The notes: generated by a model from the sequence alone, not told the origin. DNA of 64,000 nucleotides from Clostridiales bacterium Firm_14 (GCA_001604135.1 LVAT01000007.1:50947-114946); one strand, 5' to 3'; shown: positions 57,001 through 64,000, counted from the stretch's first letter. Made by a program: numbers and translations.

Positions 57001-57779
57001 CCCTGATGGACAGATCTACCGGCAAGCCGTATGTCGATACTGATGGGAATACTTATACCAAGAACGTAACCTTCATTCCGCAGGAATCAACAGGATATGT
57101 GATCGTGCCTTTCGAGAACGTTAAAGTGCCGCTCGAAAATATTGAACTTGTTGTATTTGAGACTTTGAAGACTAAGGGCGGCAGTAAACCCATCGCAAAA
57201 CATGAAGACATGGATGACTTAGACCAGACTATAAGAAGACCATCCTGTAAGACTGTTGCAACAACCGTTAAGGGCGATAAGGCATTCCTTAAGAATTCCA
57301 CGGTTACTATAGTTGACCATATCAGCTATGAGAATCTGGAAGCGGGACACACCTATTATGCGAGGGCGACTCTCAGACTGACTGACGGAACGGAAGTTAC
57401 GAATAAAGGAACTGAGGTCGTGTCATTGCAGCAGTTTGAGCCTGAAGAACCGTCCGGCGTGGTGGATGTAACCATCAAGTTCAGATCATCAGGCTTAGAG
57501 AGCGGTGACACAGTCGTGGTACTCGAGAATATCTATGACATGTCAACCGAAGAAGAGATCTTGTCAGGTCTGCAAATGGATGACATCAGAGTGCTGTCGC
57601 ACGAAGATCTGGACAACAAGGACCAGAGCCTGTCTGTTACGAATATCCCCATATCAGGAGAGACCCTTAGCGGTAAGACGGTAACGGGCGTGATCGTCTT
57701 TGTTATCACTGTGAGCGCAGCAGCTTATGTCATTACAGCCGAGATCAGAAGGAAGCGTATCAGAAGGACCAAAAGATGA
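54039..57779 (+). CDS. Giant surface protein: NlpC/P60-like domain, Cna-B-like repeats and VaFE (T-Q ester) domains, sortase substrate
   Basis: A 1246-aa protein. A signal peptide (about residues 1-38) is followed by an NlpC/P60-like domain with catalytic-type Cys in NGIDCAGSV (near 90) and His in NAQHITIYAG (near 206). Collagen-adhesin-B/SpaA-like beta domains come next, then three VaFE/T-Q ester-bond domains (roughly 800-925, 942-1045 and 1066-1175; VVCFETL and VVFETL motifs). A sorting-type end has IPISG, one transmembrane helix (VTGVIVFVITVSAAAYVITA) and a basic tail. The GTG at 54039 is preferred because GGAGGA lies 6 bases upstream; it overlaps the previous stop. A sortase follows with a 4-base overlap, probably dedicated to this substrate. 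Confidence 0.87.
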   Translation: MKNKGSPKYKARLLAGIMTAAVVICSLPFFIGSKNVNAAVLSSNALVPESNARNAGYTSEKAFRDEILAACAKMSGVKYQWGGGGWNGIDCAGSVSLAYSVALKTAKITGTSGSYGKKTLSYSGGANPDRYGFYRPGFAGIKSTITDSLLKYKGITPTENKFSNFETNGKSGIQNDEWINIINTYGFKPGDMIMWWNDNKDKNNAQHITIYAGIIDGVPMQWTASSTSGYFCRKSLSSSSSEAGKGSFTGFMGLRATSLRDAAYAGFYLDKRDHSGINYTGAVFTVYKDADLKNNVGELRDDDNDGVYTDFYYLSGSNYTKQKLSLTPQDQSGSSYEDTLYIKETTIPDGLILPDGTRKDLKDSEGNIPSIYKFSDPDVYKMHIRITETDGSTGKLEYSIGKNGGDELYSFVKNGYAYTSGSDVMVVTNMKTTESTEGRGKGAGLFTDASSLSLEKTTSTSFDTASVVFTVSEGGTLVATYKYADGKWNWYDASGNKWEGTDAFPIKYDTEYVVTETFDKGAPFKCADGTVIEYEFTNDSGWTRTGDTTYQYGFKTGSLSSKKTYSFKCENNKHSGSLKVLKAVADEDDTKDGFVFELWNKDKTIKLAEGVSDKDGIVQWKTDSPNCDELSGVPVGSYFLVEVCPDHTYHKTKTRYVYEVPEGFTDGKDGRWYKEITISTDTIKENVTNDRLESSIKVVKTSEDGITSNVEFSLTYGGTNEEPSWDSSPLTGGKTDKNGAVVFSNLPTGWYRVEEKIEPAYKLIWDDGSTGNSRTVKLTKKNDNKVVTVKAANKIDINPKIATSLTDDAGSHNVNCGKNIELTDTVHFENLIAGYEYKISGCLLDKATGGILMDKDGNEYRTNITFKADRTTGEVSLDDKGREVVTGDVVVKFTIDSAYLFEQVFEKEEVSLSVVCFETLYFRDIVISKHNDLEDEGQTVTISPSISTKAYDSSTNTGVLALSETVGINDNVSFTGLVPGEKYVLTGTLMDRSTGKPYVDTDGNTYTKNVTFIPQESTGYVIVPFENVKVPLENIELVVFETLKTKGGSKPIAKHEDMDDLDQTIRRPSCKTVATTVKGDKAFLKNSTVTIVDHISYENLEAGHTYYARATLRLTDGTEVTNKGTEVVSLQQFEPEEPSGVVDVTIKFRSSGLESGDTVVVLENIYDMSTEEEILSGLQMDDIRVLSHEDLDNKDQSLSVTNIPISGETLSGKTVTGVIVFVITVSAAAYVITAEIRRKRIRRTKR

Positions 57780-58465
57780 ATATCAAGTATCTGAGACCAT
57801 TTTTAGCCGGCGTTCTTGTGATCTTTTCTGTTGCCGGACTGTTATTGTTCCTCGAAGAATATGCCAAGTCATATCTCCGCAGCACAGTTAAGGACGAAGT
57901 GCTAAAGAGAAATACAACAGATGACGTGGTGTATGAAGTGCCTGCCGGTGATTATCTGTCAGTAAACGGCGAAGAGAATACTGAAGAAGAGTCATTCGTG
58001 GAGGGGTGGCTTGAGATAGCAGGGTATTGCACAGGGAATGATGACGCTGCGGCAGATCTCCACCTGGTAGGGATCATTTCTATACCTGGGCTGGATATAG
58101 AAGAACCCATCTGGAAGGAGAACACAGACCTTGCCATGCGCTACGGCGTGATCCTGATGAAGGAATCGGCAGGGATAGGAGAGCAGGGCAACAGCCTTAT
58201 AGTAGGACACAGAAACACGATAACTCACACGGTCTTCGATAAGCTTCCGAAGATCAGCAAAGGAGATCCGGTCACAATAACCACACCCGATGGCTTGGAG
58301 CATAAATATAGGGTGAACGGTACTTATTACTGTTCACCCTATGATCTTCAAGACTATGTCGGCACTTCAGCAGATCACCCCGTTATGGTCACGCTGATCA
58401 CCTGTGCCAGGGAAAAAGGTAACTGCTGGCGGTTTATCGTTACGCTGATACCTTCCGGTGATTAG
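57776..58465 (+). CDS. Sortase
   Basis: A 229-aa membrane-anchored transpeptidase. An N-terminal signal-anchor helix (FLAGVLVIFSVAGLLLFL) is followed by the sortase beta-barrel: catalytic His in VGHRNTITH, Cys in TLITCAREKGNCW and the conserved Arg in WRFIV. It probably attaches the upstream surface protein to the wall or to itself via its IPISG motif. The class (B- or D-like) is not certain. The 3' end overlaps the convergent aminotransferase gene by 4 bases. A 13-pair hairpin lies inside the coding region (58310-58340). Confidence 0.92.
   Translation: MNIKYLRPFLAGVLVIFSVAGLLLFLEEYAKSYLRSTVKDEVLKRNTTDDVVYEVPAGDYLSVNGEENTEEESFVEGWLEIAGYCTGNDDAAADLHLVGIISIPGLDIEEPIWKENTDLAMRYGVILMKESAGIGEQGNSLIVGHRNTITHTVFDKLPKISKGDPVTITTPDGLEHKYRVNGTYYCSPYDLQDYVGTSADHPVMVTLITCAREKGNCWRFIVTLIPSGD
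58310..58340 (-). other. 13-pair hairpin inside the sortase gene, possible terminator of the convergent aminotransferase
   Basis: AGGGTGAACGGTA (58310-58322) pairs with TACTGTTCACCCT (58328-58340), with one G.T pair and a 5-base loop. In minus-strand RNA it lies about 120 bases past the aminotransferase stop and is followed by UAUAUUUAUG, so it could end that transcript. Confidence 0.4.
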
Positions 58466-59652
58466 AGCTCAGCTCTGTGGCTTAATCCCAGTTCCTCGGC
58501 AACTGCGAAGAATGCCTTTCTGGAATTTCTGATGGAAGTCTCGGAAACACAGAAAGCAAGACGGCAGTAACCGGGACGTGCAAAGCTCGAACCCTTAACG
58601 AGAAGGAGATTCTGCTTTGCACAGATCTTGGCGAACTCTTCATCTGTCAAACCCTTAGGGGTGTTCATGAAGATGTAGAGAGCGCCATTGGGCTTAACGG
58701 CGTCAAAACCGGCATCTACGATGTTGGAGTAAAGAAGGTTTCTTCTGTTCTCGTAATTAGCAACATCGACCTTAGCGTAGATTGCCTTTTCGATGACTTT
58801 CTGCCAGATGGCGGGAGCATTAACGCTTCCCAAAGTTCTGTTGGAAAGAACGATGGCGCCTGTGAGCTCAGCAAAATCAGCGCACTTAGGTGATACCAGT
58901 GTATAACCGATTCTTTCTCCCGGAAGCGAAAGGGACTTGCTCCAGGAGAAGCAGATGATGAGGTTGTCGATATACTTAAGAGCGCACGGAACTTCAGCTC
59001 CGTCGTAAGCGAGATCAATGTACGGTTCATCGCTGATCACATAGATCGTGTGATCCTGCTTCTTGAGCATGTCATTGAGCTCTATAAGGAGCTCGGCGGG
59101 ATATACAACGCCGGACGGGTTATTGGGAGAGTTGACGATGATGGCCTTCGTCTTGGCTGTGATAGCCTTCTCGATGTCAGAAATAATAGGCATGAAGGAA
59201 TCGTCAGTCTGGACGATCACTACCTTGCCGTTGTGGTTTGCAACGTAACCGTTGTATTCCATGAAGTAGGGAGCGAGAAGGATTACTTCATCGTCAGCGT
59301 CAAGTATGGAGTGGAGAACGTCGTTCATGGCGGAAGCTGCACCGACAGTCATGCAGACTGCGTCAGGACCGATCTCCATTCCTGCTTCCTTTCCGCGCTT
59401 CTCGGCAACGATCTGCCTCGTGGAAGGATAGCCGGCATTGGGCATGTATCCGTGCATGCCGGGCGTAGGATTATCAGCAAGATCCTTCAGAGCGTCGAAG
59501 ACTTCCTTCGGAGGCTCCAAGTCGGGATTGCCGATAGAGAAATCATATACATTGTCAGCGCCGTAGATAGACTTAAGTCTGCCACCTTCCTCGAACATCT
59601 TACGGATCTCGGAGCCGCCCTTAAGCGCTTCAGCCATTTTCTTGGAAATCAT
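58462..59652 (-). CDS. Class I/II pyridoxal-phosphate aminotransferase
   Basis: A 396-aa fold-type I aminotransferase. The PLP lysine is in CFSWSKSLSLPGERIGY, with NSPNNPSGVVYP, ISDEPYIDLAY and the late Arg region RPGYCRLAFC. These are the motifs of aspartate/aromatic aminotransferase subgroup I. The amino donor and acceptor cannot be set from sequence. AAGAGG precedes the ATG at 59652. The upstream gap shared with array B contains no clear minus-strand promoter. Confidence 0.9.
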   Translation of the reverse strand: MISKKMAEALKGGSEIRKMFEEGGRLKSIYGADNVYDFSIGNPDLEPPKEVFDALKDLADNPTPGMHGYMPNAGYPSTRQIVAEKRGKEAGMEIGPDAVCMTVGAASAMNDVLHSILDADDEVILLAPYFMEYNGYVANHNGKVVIVQTDDSFMPIISDIEKAITAKTKAIIVNSPNNPSGVVYPAELLIELNDMLKKQDHTIYVISDEPYIDLAYDGAEVPCALKYIDNLIICFSWSKSLSLPGERIGYTLVSPKCADFAELTGAIVLSNRTLGSVNAPAIWQKVIEKAIYAKVDVANYENRRNLLYSNIVDAGFDAVKPNGALYIFMNTPKGLTDEEFAKICAKQNLLLVKGSSFARPGYCRLAFCVSETSIRNSRKAFFAVAEELGLSHRAEL

Positions 59653-59770
59653 AGTAATACCTCTTATAAATGAAAATTAGAAATAATATAGCACAAATAG
59701 TCAGTGCGAAGTAGCACCGGCTTCTAGTGAGTTTGGGTTGTGTCTTCTTTTTCGATTTTTTGATAGTTTG

Positions 59771-59935
59771 AGATACAAAATCAGGCCGATTGTATCTTCA
59801 ATTGCTTTTGTTGGGCCTTTTGAGATACAAAAAGCGCGAGTTTGTATCTCTTGTTTTGAATATAAGGTGACTTGAGATACATATTCTGGTGTATTTGTAT
59901 CTTTTTTCTTCGAAAAACCAAAGAATGAGATACAT
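59771..59935 (+). repeat. Array B: palindromic GAGATACAAA/TTTGTATCTC units at a 52-53 bp period, 3.5 units
   Basis: Unit 1 is 59771-59797 (AGATACAA and TTGTATCT), unit 2 is 59822-59850 (GAGATACAAA and TTTGTATCTC), unit 3 is 59874-59902 (GAGATACA and TGTATCT), and a final left arm GAGATACAT lies at 59927-59935 without partner. The AGATACA core recurs at 59771, 59823, 59875 and 59928, that is every 52, 52 and 53 bases. Loops (about 9-14 bases) and the 23-24-base spacers between units are all different in sequence. The array occupies the gap between the divergent aminotransferase start (59652) and nuclease-like gene B (59979). Nothing else is recognised in 59653-59770. Confidence 0.92.
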
Positions 59936-59978
59936 AAGCACTCGTAACAAGTTTTATTCCCCGGAAAGGTTTAGAGAA

Positions 59979-60770
59979 ATGAATATAAAAGAAGGAATCA
60001 ATGCGCGAATAAGCCGGTTATCGGTAATGATGATTGAAACAAAAAAGAGAATAAAGTCATTGCCTGAAGGAAGAATCAATATAAAGAAGAGAAACCAAAC
60101 AGTTTATTACTACAAAGTAGTTGATCATAAAGAACGGTTGCTTAAGAGAACTGAAAAGAAGATTGCAGAAGATATTATTCAAAAGAAATATCTTAAAGCA
60201 GTATATAAAGCTGCTGAGAATGAATCGGCGCTCCTGAAAGAAATACAAAAGCGATATCCGGCTGTTGTTGCTGAAGATGTATTTGAGTCTTTATCAGAGG
60301 AACGCAAGTCGATGGTAAACCCGATTATTCCTACAGATGAGCAATTCATTAAAAGATGGCTGGAAAGCCTTTATACGCATAAACCGATCTCCGATGACGT
60401 TCCGTTTTTCAAGACTATGAACGGTGAGCGGGTAAGGTCGAAGTCAGAAGTAATCATTGCAGACAGGCTAAGTCTTAGCGGCGTGCCGTATAAGTATGAG
60501 TGTCCGCTGGTACTGCAGATAGATGATGAACTGATCACCATTCATCCCGATTTTACTTTGCTGAGGATGAGCGACAGGAAGGTTCTTTATTTTGAGCATT
60601 GCGGAATGATGGATGATCCGGAGTATTCAGATGATTTGGTGAAGCGGATCAATCAATACAGCAGGGCGGGTATTGTTCTGGGTGACAGATTATTTCTGAT
60701 GTTTGAAACTTCAAAGACACCCCTTGATGTGAGGATTCTTGATAACTTAATAAGCAGCAAGTTTAAATAG
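59979..60770 (+). CDS. Nuclease-like protein B (PD-(D/E)XK-type motif pattern), array-associated
   Basis: A 263-aa paralogue of the protein at 25012-25818. The C-terminal domain matches it closely: GERVRSKSEVIIAD (Glu157), VPYKYECPL, TIHPDFTLL (Asp191), VLYFEHCGMMDDPEY (Glu206) and TSKTPLDVR. Glu-Asp-Glu spacing suggests a PD-(D/E)XK nuclease fold (inference). The N-terminal about 120 residues are basic and helical, and agree with the paralogue only around RINIKKRNQT. GGAAAGG (59963-59969) sits 9 bases before the ATG at 59979; an earlier in-frame ATG (59925) overlaps the last half-repeat and lacks a ribosome site. The N-terminal coding region is visibly AT-rich. Confidence 0.75.
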   Translation: MNIKEGINARISRLSVMMIETKKRIKSLPEGRINIKKRNQTVYYYKVVDHKERLLKRTEKKIAEDIIQKKYLKAVYKAAENESALLKEIQKRYPAVVAEDVFESLSEERKSMVNPIIPTDEQFIKRWLESLYTHKPISDDVPFFKTMNGERVRSKSEVIIADRLSLSGVPYKYECPLVLQIDDELITIHPDFTLLRMSDRKVLYFEHCGMMDDPEYSDDLVKRINQYSRAGIVLGDRLFLMFETSKTPLDVRILDNLISSKFK

Positions 60771-60790
60771 AGACAGAAAGAAAAGCCACT

Positions 60791-62461
60791 TTAATTTGCA
60801 GCCTCGGCTTCGACTGCGGGAATAGCATCTTCGCTCACGTAAGACGGGTTCTGGAGTCTTGTTACAAAGAAGCGCTCTGACAGAGGCTTGTCGTAATAGA
60901 AAGACTGGAAGAGGTTACAGCCGCACATTTTGAGATCGTCGATCTGTTTTTGTGACTTAACGCCTTCGCAGATTACTTTATATCCCAGGAGGTTTGCGAG
61001 GTTGATCATGTCGTTTGTGATAATGCGGCCTTTTGCATCTTCCGGGTCGAATCTGTCGGCGTCGATCTTAACATAGCTTGCTTCCATGTCGTGAAGAAGC
61101 GTAAGCGTGGACTGACCGGTGCTGAATTTATCCAAAGTAACGAGGACGCCTGCTTCGGATAAGGTGTGTGTAACCTCCTGAAGAACGGGCACTCTCTGGG
61201 TGAAATCAGGCTCTGAGAATTCGATGCCGATGAGACTGTGATCAACTTTATATTTATCAATGATGTTGAGAATGTCTGTTCCGACAGAAGCGTTGAAGAG
61301 GTGACGGCCGGAGAAGTTGATCGAGATGGGAACGAGAGGGATGCCCTGTTCCTGCCAGGATTTTATGTTCTTGCAGACGTTCTCGAGAACGTAGAAGTCG
61401 ATCTTGGTAACGATGCCTGAATCGGTAGCAAGCGTGATGAAATCCTGAGGCGCAATGATCTTTCCTTCCAAGGGCCATCTTGCAAGAGCTTCAGCCGCGT
61501 GGAGGCAGGGCTTATCTTCAAGGCTGATAACCGGCTGGTAGTAGATAAGGAACTTGTGATCGTTAAGCGCACGTGTCAGAGTCTCGGTGTTGTTCATGTT
61601 CTTCTCGTTGAGCTCTTCCGTATAGTAAACGATGTCGATGTTATTCTTTTTGGAATAGCTTAATGCCTGTGAGCATTCGCCCATTACCTGTCCGCTGAAG
61701 CGGTGGTTTGAACGGATCGTGGTAATGCCGGCCCTACAGCTGAAGAAATGCTCGAACTTGTCTACACCGTATGTGATCATAACGGGAACGGATGAAATAA
61801 AGTGCTCGAGTTCAGGGAGACGGGAAGTGGTGATAACTACAACGAAGTTGTCTCCGCCCATGTGAGCAGCAAACTCGCCTCTGCCTTCATCTGGGAATTC
61901 GTTCAGTTTGGCTCCGAAAAGCTTGATCGCAGAACCAGCGAAATCAGAACCGAAGAATCTGTTCAACTGGTTAACGTCCTTGATGTTGATGAAAGCAATG
62001 GAATACTTTATCGCTGTGCCGTTACTGAAGAGATCTTCGAGGCGGTTCTTCAGATAGTTGTGGTTGAGCATGCCGAACTCGATGTCGTTGTTATAGAGAT
62101 AAGAACACTGACCGCTCAGGCGGTGAACTGCGATCATGTGAGATACGGCAGCTCTGAATATCTTTATGAATTCCTGCTGCTCGGCAGTCTGCTGGGGAGG
62201 GAACTGCTTATAAGTGAACCTTATGACCGTGATAACGGAATCGGCGCTTCCCAATGTGACTTCGAAAAATTCCTGACCTACGCTGTCGGAAAGGAAATCC
62301 ACATTCTTGGAAACAGGACGGCCGCTGATTATCTGGGTATCTTCGATCTTGGCTATAGAAAGATAGTCGGCATATTTGATAAAGCGGTCATTGAACCTAC
62401 AGTCAACGCATTCGTTGAGAGTATCAAAGAAAGCTTTTATATCAGGAGTGCCTGCGACCAT
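60791..62461 (-). CDS. GGDEF-EAL protein with degenerate motifs
   Basis: A 556-aa cytoplasmic protein of the cyclic-di-GMP signalling families. After an N-terminal region of about 135 residues comes a GGDEF-like domain in which the signature is GGDNF, so cyclase activity is unlikely. The EAL domain (about residues 290-540) keeps the EAL glutamate (AAEALARW), the Asn (SINFSG), a Glu (GIEFSEP), the Lys (YVKIDADRF) and the late Glu (ICEGVK). The metal-binding DDFGTG loop has become DKFSTG, losing one aspartate. It may be a weak phosphodiesterase or a c-di-GMP/GTP sensor. No sensor or membrane domain is seen. AAAGGATAG precedes the ATG. Confidence 0.87.
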   Translation of the reverse strand: MVAGTPDIKAFFDTLNECVDCRFNDRFIKYADYLSIAKIEDTQIISGRPVSKNVDFLSDSVGQEFFEVTLGSADSVITVIRFTYKQFPPQQTAEQQEFIKIFRAAVSHMIAVHRLSGQCSYLYNNDIEFGMLNHNYLKNRLEDLFSNGTAIKYSIAFINIKDVNQLNRFFGSDFAGSAIKLFGAKLNEFPDEGRGEFAAHMGGDNFVVVITTSRLPELEHFISSVPVMITYGVDKFEHFFSCRAGITTIRSNHRFSGQVMGECSQALSYSKKNNIDIVYYTEELNEKNMNNTETLTRALNDHKFLIYYQPVISLEDKPCLHAAEALARWPLEGKIIAPQDFITLATDSGIVTKIDFYVLENVCKNIKSWQEQGIPLVPISINFSGRHLFNASVGTDILNIIDKYKVDHSLIGIEFSEPDFTQRVPVLQEVTHTLSEAGVLVTLDKFSTGQSTLTLLHDMEASYVKIDADRFDPEDAKGRIITNDMINLANLLGYKVICEGVKSQKQIDDLKMCGCNLFQSFYYDKPLSERFFVTRLQNPSYVSEDAIPAVEAEAAN

Positions 62462-62561
62462 AATCTATCCTTTGTTATTAATAATTAGATTTTAAGGCAC
62501 TAAAGAGGCCTTTACAAGAAAAAAGCGAATTATCAAAGAAATTAGACAAAAATATACTGAT

Positions 62562-62936
62562 ATGAAAGAACGAAAAATGACATACAAACAGTTTATCGGT
62601 GCTAAGGGTGAGGATGCTGCCGTGAAACTCTTGGAAGAACACGGGTTTAAGATCCTTAAACGCAATTACTCAGTCCATAATACCGGTGAGATCGACATTA
62701 TAGCAGGAAAAGGCGGAGATATTCACATAGTCGAAGTCAGGACAAGGCTTAATGCCGGATATTATCCGGACTCTGTTGAATCCGTTGCCGGCGCAAAAAG
62801 AAAAAGGATAGTTAGGACCGCCCGGCATTTCATCATGGAGAATGATCTTTATGACAGGAATATCGTTTTCGAGATCTGCATGGTAACTCACGACAGATAC
62901 GGGCACATAGAGCGGACAGAACTTGTGCCGTTCTGA
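62562..62936 (+). CDS. YraN/UPF0102-family protein
   Basis: A 124-aa protein of the YraN family, which has a Holliday-junction-resolvase-like PD-(D/E)XK fold and no established activity. It has the conserved GAKGEDAAVKLLEEHGF, ILKRNY, NTGEIDIIAG and the following EVRTR. Most members have EVK at this last position; here the lysine is arginine. The start may be the ATG at 62562 or the one at 62580 (MTYKQFIG), the latter nearer the family's usual N-terminus. Confidence 0.85.
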   Translation: MKERKMTYKQFIGAKGEDAAVKLLEEHGFKILKRNYSVHNTGEIDIIAGKGGDIHIVEVRTRLNAGYYPDSVESVAGAKRKRIVRTARHFIMENDLYDRNIVFEICMVTHDRYGHIERTELVPF

Positions 62937-62963
62937 ATGAAGTATAATAATTGATAGCATTAA

Positions 62964-63761
62964 ATGTATTCAGGGAGGCATGACGGACAGACAATGATCT
63001 TATTTTTCCCATATGCACTGGCCTTGATCATAGTGATCTTAACCGTTATTCAAGTAATAGTATTCCGGAAAAACAGAAAGCCCGGGAAGATCGCCAAAAA
63101 GTTCGCGATCCTCGCAATTGTCTTCGGAACGCTTCATCTTATCTGCGACTTTTTCCCGTTTGACTATAACGGTCCTGACGGTATCGACTATATCGGACAG
63201 GCTGTTGCATTTGGATTTTTCGTAAACGCGATCATATATTCGACACTGATTGTTTACCTGAATTTTGCTATTGCGGCAACGATCTATGCCGTCAAAGCCA
63301 TAAAGAAGAATGAGAAGCGCAGGCAGAATATCCTGTTCATAATATTCAGCTGGATCTTCGCTCTCGTGGTAGCGGGAATACTCGTTACAAATGTCATATT
63401 TGATAAAGTTCAGAAGAAAAGCATAAAGGTCGAAGTAAAAGAGGTATATTCCGTTACGGATTATGAAGGAGATCCTGCCGTCATGGTAGTTCTGGATTTT
63501 TATAACGGCACGCGAAGTGAAGTGTCTTATTTATCCATGGTTTATGGTGAGGTCTCACAGGACGGCCGCGAAATATATGGCACGGTGACAGCGGATTCTT
63601 ATATGGAACCCGATTACGAGATAGAACCGGTAAGTCCCGGAAGTTCGATCGAGATCAGAAAGTACTATAAACTGAAAGATCCTTCAAAGCCGGTAAAGAT
63701 AATGTGCTCGTCTTATGGCGGCGACGTGGTCTATGTTGACGGCGAATATGAGATAAGCTGA
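62964..63761 (+). CDS. Membrane protein with C-terminal DUF5067-like domain
   Basis: A 265-aa protein with four hydrophobic helices in the first about 165 residues (ILFFPYALALIIVILTVIQV; FAILAIVFGTLHLICDFF; a segment near 80-110; ILFIIFSWIFALVVAGILVT). A probable extracytoplasmic beta-domain of about 100 residues follows (DYEGDPAVMVVLDFYNGTRS, SQDGREIYG), which resembles DUF5067. The function is unknown. The start at 62964 is the first ATG; 62994 (MILFF) would give a cleaner N-terminal helix. It follows the YraN gene by 27 bases. Confidence 0.65.
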   Translation: MYSGRHDGQTMILFFPYALALIIVILTVIQVIVFRKNRKPGKIAKKFAILAIVFGTLHLICDFFPFDYNGPDGIDYIGQAVAFGFFVNAIIYSTLIVYLNFAIAATIYAVKAIKKNEKRRQNILFIIFSWIFALVVAGILVTNVIFDKVQKKSIKVEVKEVYSVTDYEGDPAVMVVLDFYNGTRSEVSYLSMVYGEVSQDGREIYGTVTADSYMEPDYEIEPVSPGSSIEIRKYYKLKDPSKPVKIMCSSYGGDVVYVDGEYEIS

Positions 63762-63904
63762 CGGGTGAGGATTTTGTCCCGTTTTTAACAACTGATTTCA
63801 TCCAAAATAGACTCCGACTTTATCCCGGGGGTTGTGCAACGTGCCGAATTTAAGCAAAAATGCATTTTCGAGAAGAAGAAATGCCATTTTTCAATTTTTG
63901 TTTA

Positions 63905-63932
63905 TTGCTTTAATTACCTAATAGACTATAAT
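63905..63932 (+). promoter_or_regulatory. Candidate promoter near the right edge
   Basis: TTGCTT (63905-63910) and TATAAT (63927-63932) have a 16-base spacer and point out of the window. The gap 63762-64000 contains no gene; the RNA would begin with a G-rich segment around 63936-63965, but no known riboswitch was recognised. Confidence 0.45.
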
Positions 63933-64000
63933 TGTTGAGGCTTTGGGCGGGGTGGCCCATGCCAAAAATGCAAGATTTTAAATCGAAAATTTCATTTTAG

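Noticed and set aside
59771..59935. Array B as a CRISPR array (about 28-base palindromes, about 24-base spacers, regular period)
   Set aside because: Only the 7-10-base arms are conserved and the loops differ between units; there are just three and a half units and no cas genes. A CRISPR repeat would be identical over its whole length.
59889..59978. Upstream starts (GTG 59889, ATG 59925) for nuclease-like gene B
   Set aside because: They fall inside array B and lack ribosome sites, whereas the ATG at 59979 has GGAAAGG 9 bases upstream and gives an N-terminus comparable in length to the paralogue.
61802..62488. 228-codon plus-strand open frame
   Set aside because: Antisense to the N-terminal half of the GGDEF-EAL gene; no ribosome site or family similarity.
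63762..64000. Riboswitch or structured RNA near the right edge
   Set aside because: A promoter-like pair is present, but the G-rich segment after it matches no RNA family I can recognise and the window ends before any gene.

Overview
The window looks like chromosome of a Gram-positive, low-to-mid GC Clostridia-type bacterium (Bacillota). The evidence is strong AGGAGG-type ribosome sites with frequent TTG/GTG starts, a PASTA-domain Ser/Thr kinase with its PP2C phosphatase, a sortase with a surface protein, MreCD-PBP2, a full-length NFACT/RqcH protein, ComEC, and no outer-membrane genes. Stop codons TAA, TAG and TGA are all used normally. Families such as DUF5688, the VaFE/T-Q ester surface protein and the eukaryote-like NADP isocitrate dehydrogenase suggest a gut or rumen Lachnospiraceae/Saccharofermentans-type lineage, but that placement is inference.

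Layout. 1-2.9 kb: the end of a Ca-binding-loop protein, a sirtuin with a histone-H1-like tail, and a membrane-attached MutS-like ATPase. 3-7.5 kb: a TerY-P-like signalling cassette (kinase, vWA, PP2C, coiled-coil). 7.5-13.7 kb: two polytopic glycosyltransferase-like proteins, tRNA-Lys(CTT) with a consensus promoter and terminator, a Gfo/Idh/MocA oxidoreductase and a pyrimidine-nucleoside phosphorylase. 13.8-16.8 kb: ruvC-ruvA-ruvB-queH. 16.8-22.2 kb (minus strand): rqcH, a small membrane protein, two long PRPP synthetase paralogues and engB. 22.4-28.3 kb: comEC, a hairpin array with nuclease-like gene A, a GH25 lipoprotein and holA. 28.4-35.2 kb: icd, a SEC-C protein, mreC-mreD-PBP2, an MGS-like protein and a metallo-hydrolase. 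35.3-38 kb: three TadE/pseudopilin-like proteins. 38-43.7 kb: a small membrane protein, a YerC-like regulator, secA, punA and ahcY. 43.8-52.9 kb: the classic Clostridia housekeeping run def-fmt-rsmB-rlmN-prpC-prkC-rsgA-rpe-thiN. 53-58.5 kb: DUF5688 protein, a giant surface protein and its sortase. 58.5-64 kb: an aminotransferase, a second hairpin array with nuclease-like gene B, a degenerate GGDEF-EAL protein, a YraN-family protein and a membrane protein.

The most unusual content is a pair of distant loci, about 24.7-25.8 kb and 59.8-60.8 kb. Each is an array of short inverted repeats immediately upstream of a gene for the same protein family. The two proteins (268 and 263 aa) share a C-terminal domain with E...D...E residues spaced like a PD-(D/E)XK nuclease, but have diverged N-termini. 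The two arrays use entirely different arm sequences (AGCCCACTT/AAGTGGGCT at A, GAGATACAAA/TTTGTATCTC at B). Array B has a regular 52-53 bp period and ends in a half unit just before the gene. This 'one protein, one private palindrome array' arrangement resembles the logic of REP/RAYT elements or type III toxin-antitoxin RNAs, but matches no system I can name. It is the best candidate here for an undescribed system.

Other oddities: the sirtuin tail, an insertion inside the helix-turn-helix of the YerC-like protein, an MGS-like protein missing expected catalytic residues, a Shine-Dalgarno sequence inside a hairpin ahead of the pseudopilin genes, a terminator-like hairpin between promoter and gene ahead of the DUF5688 gene, and a 16-bp perfect inverted repeat spanning the ends of queH and rqcH.
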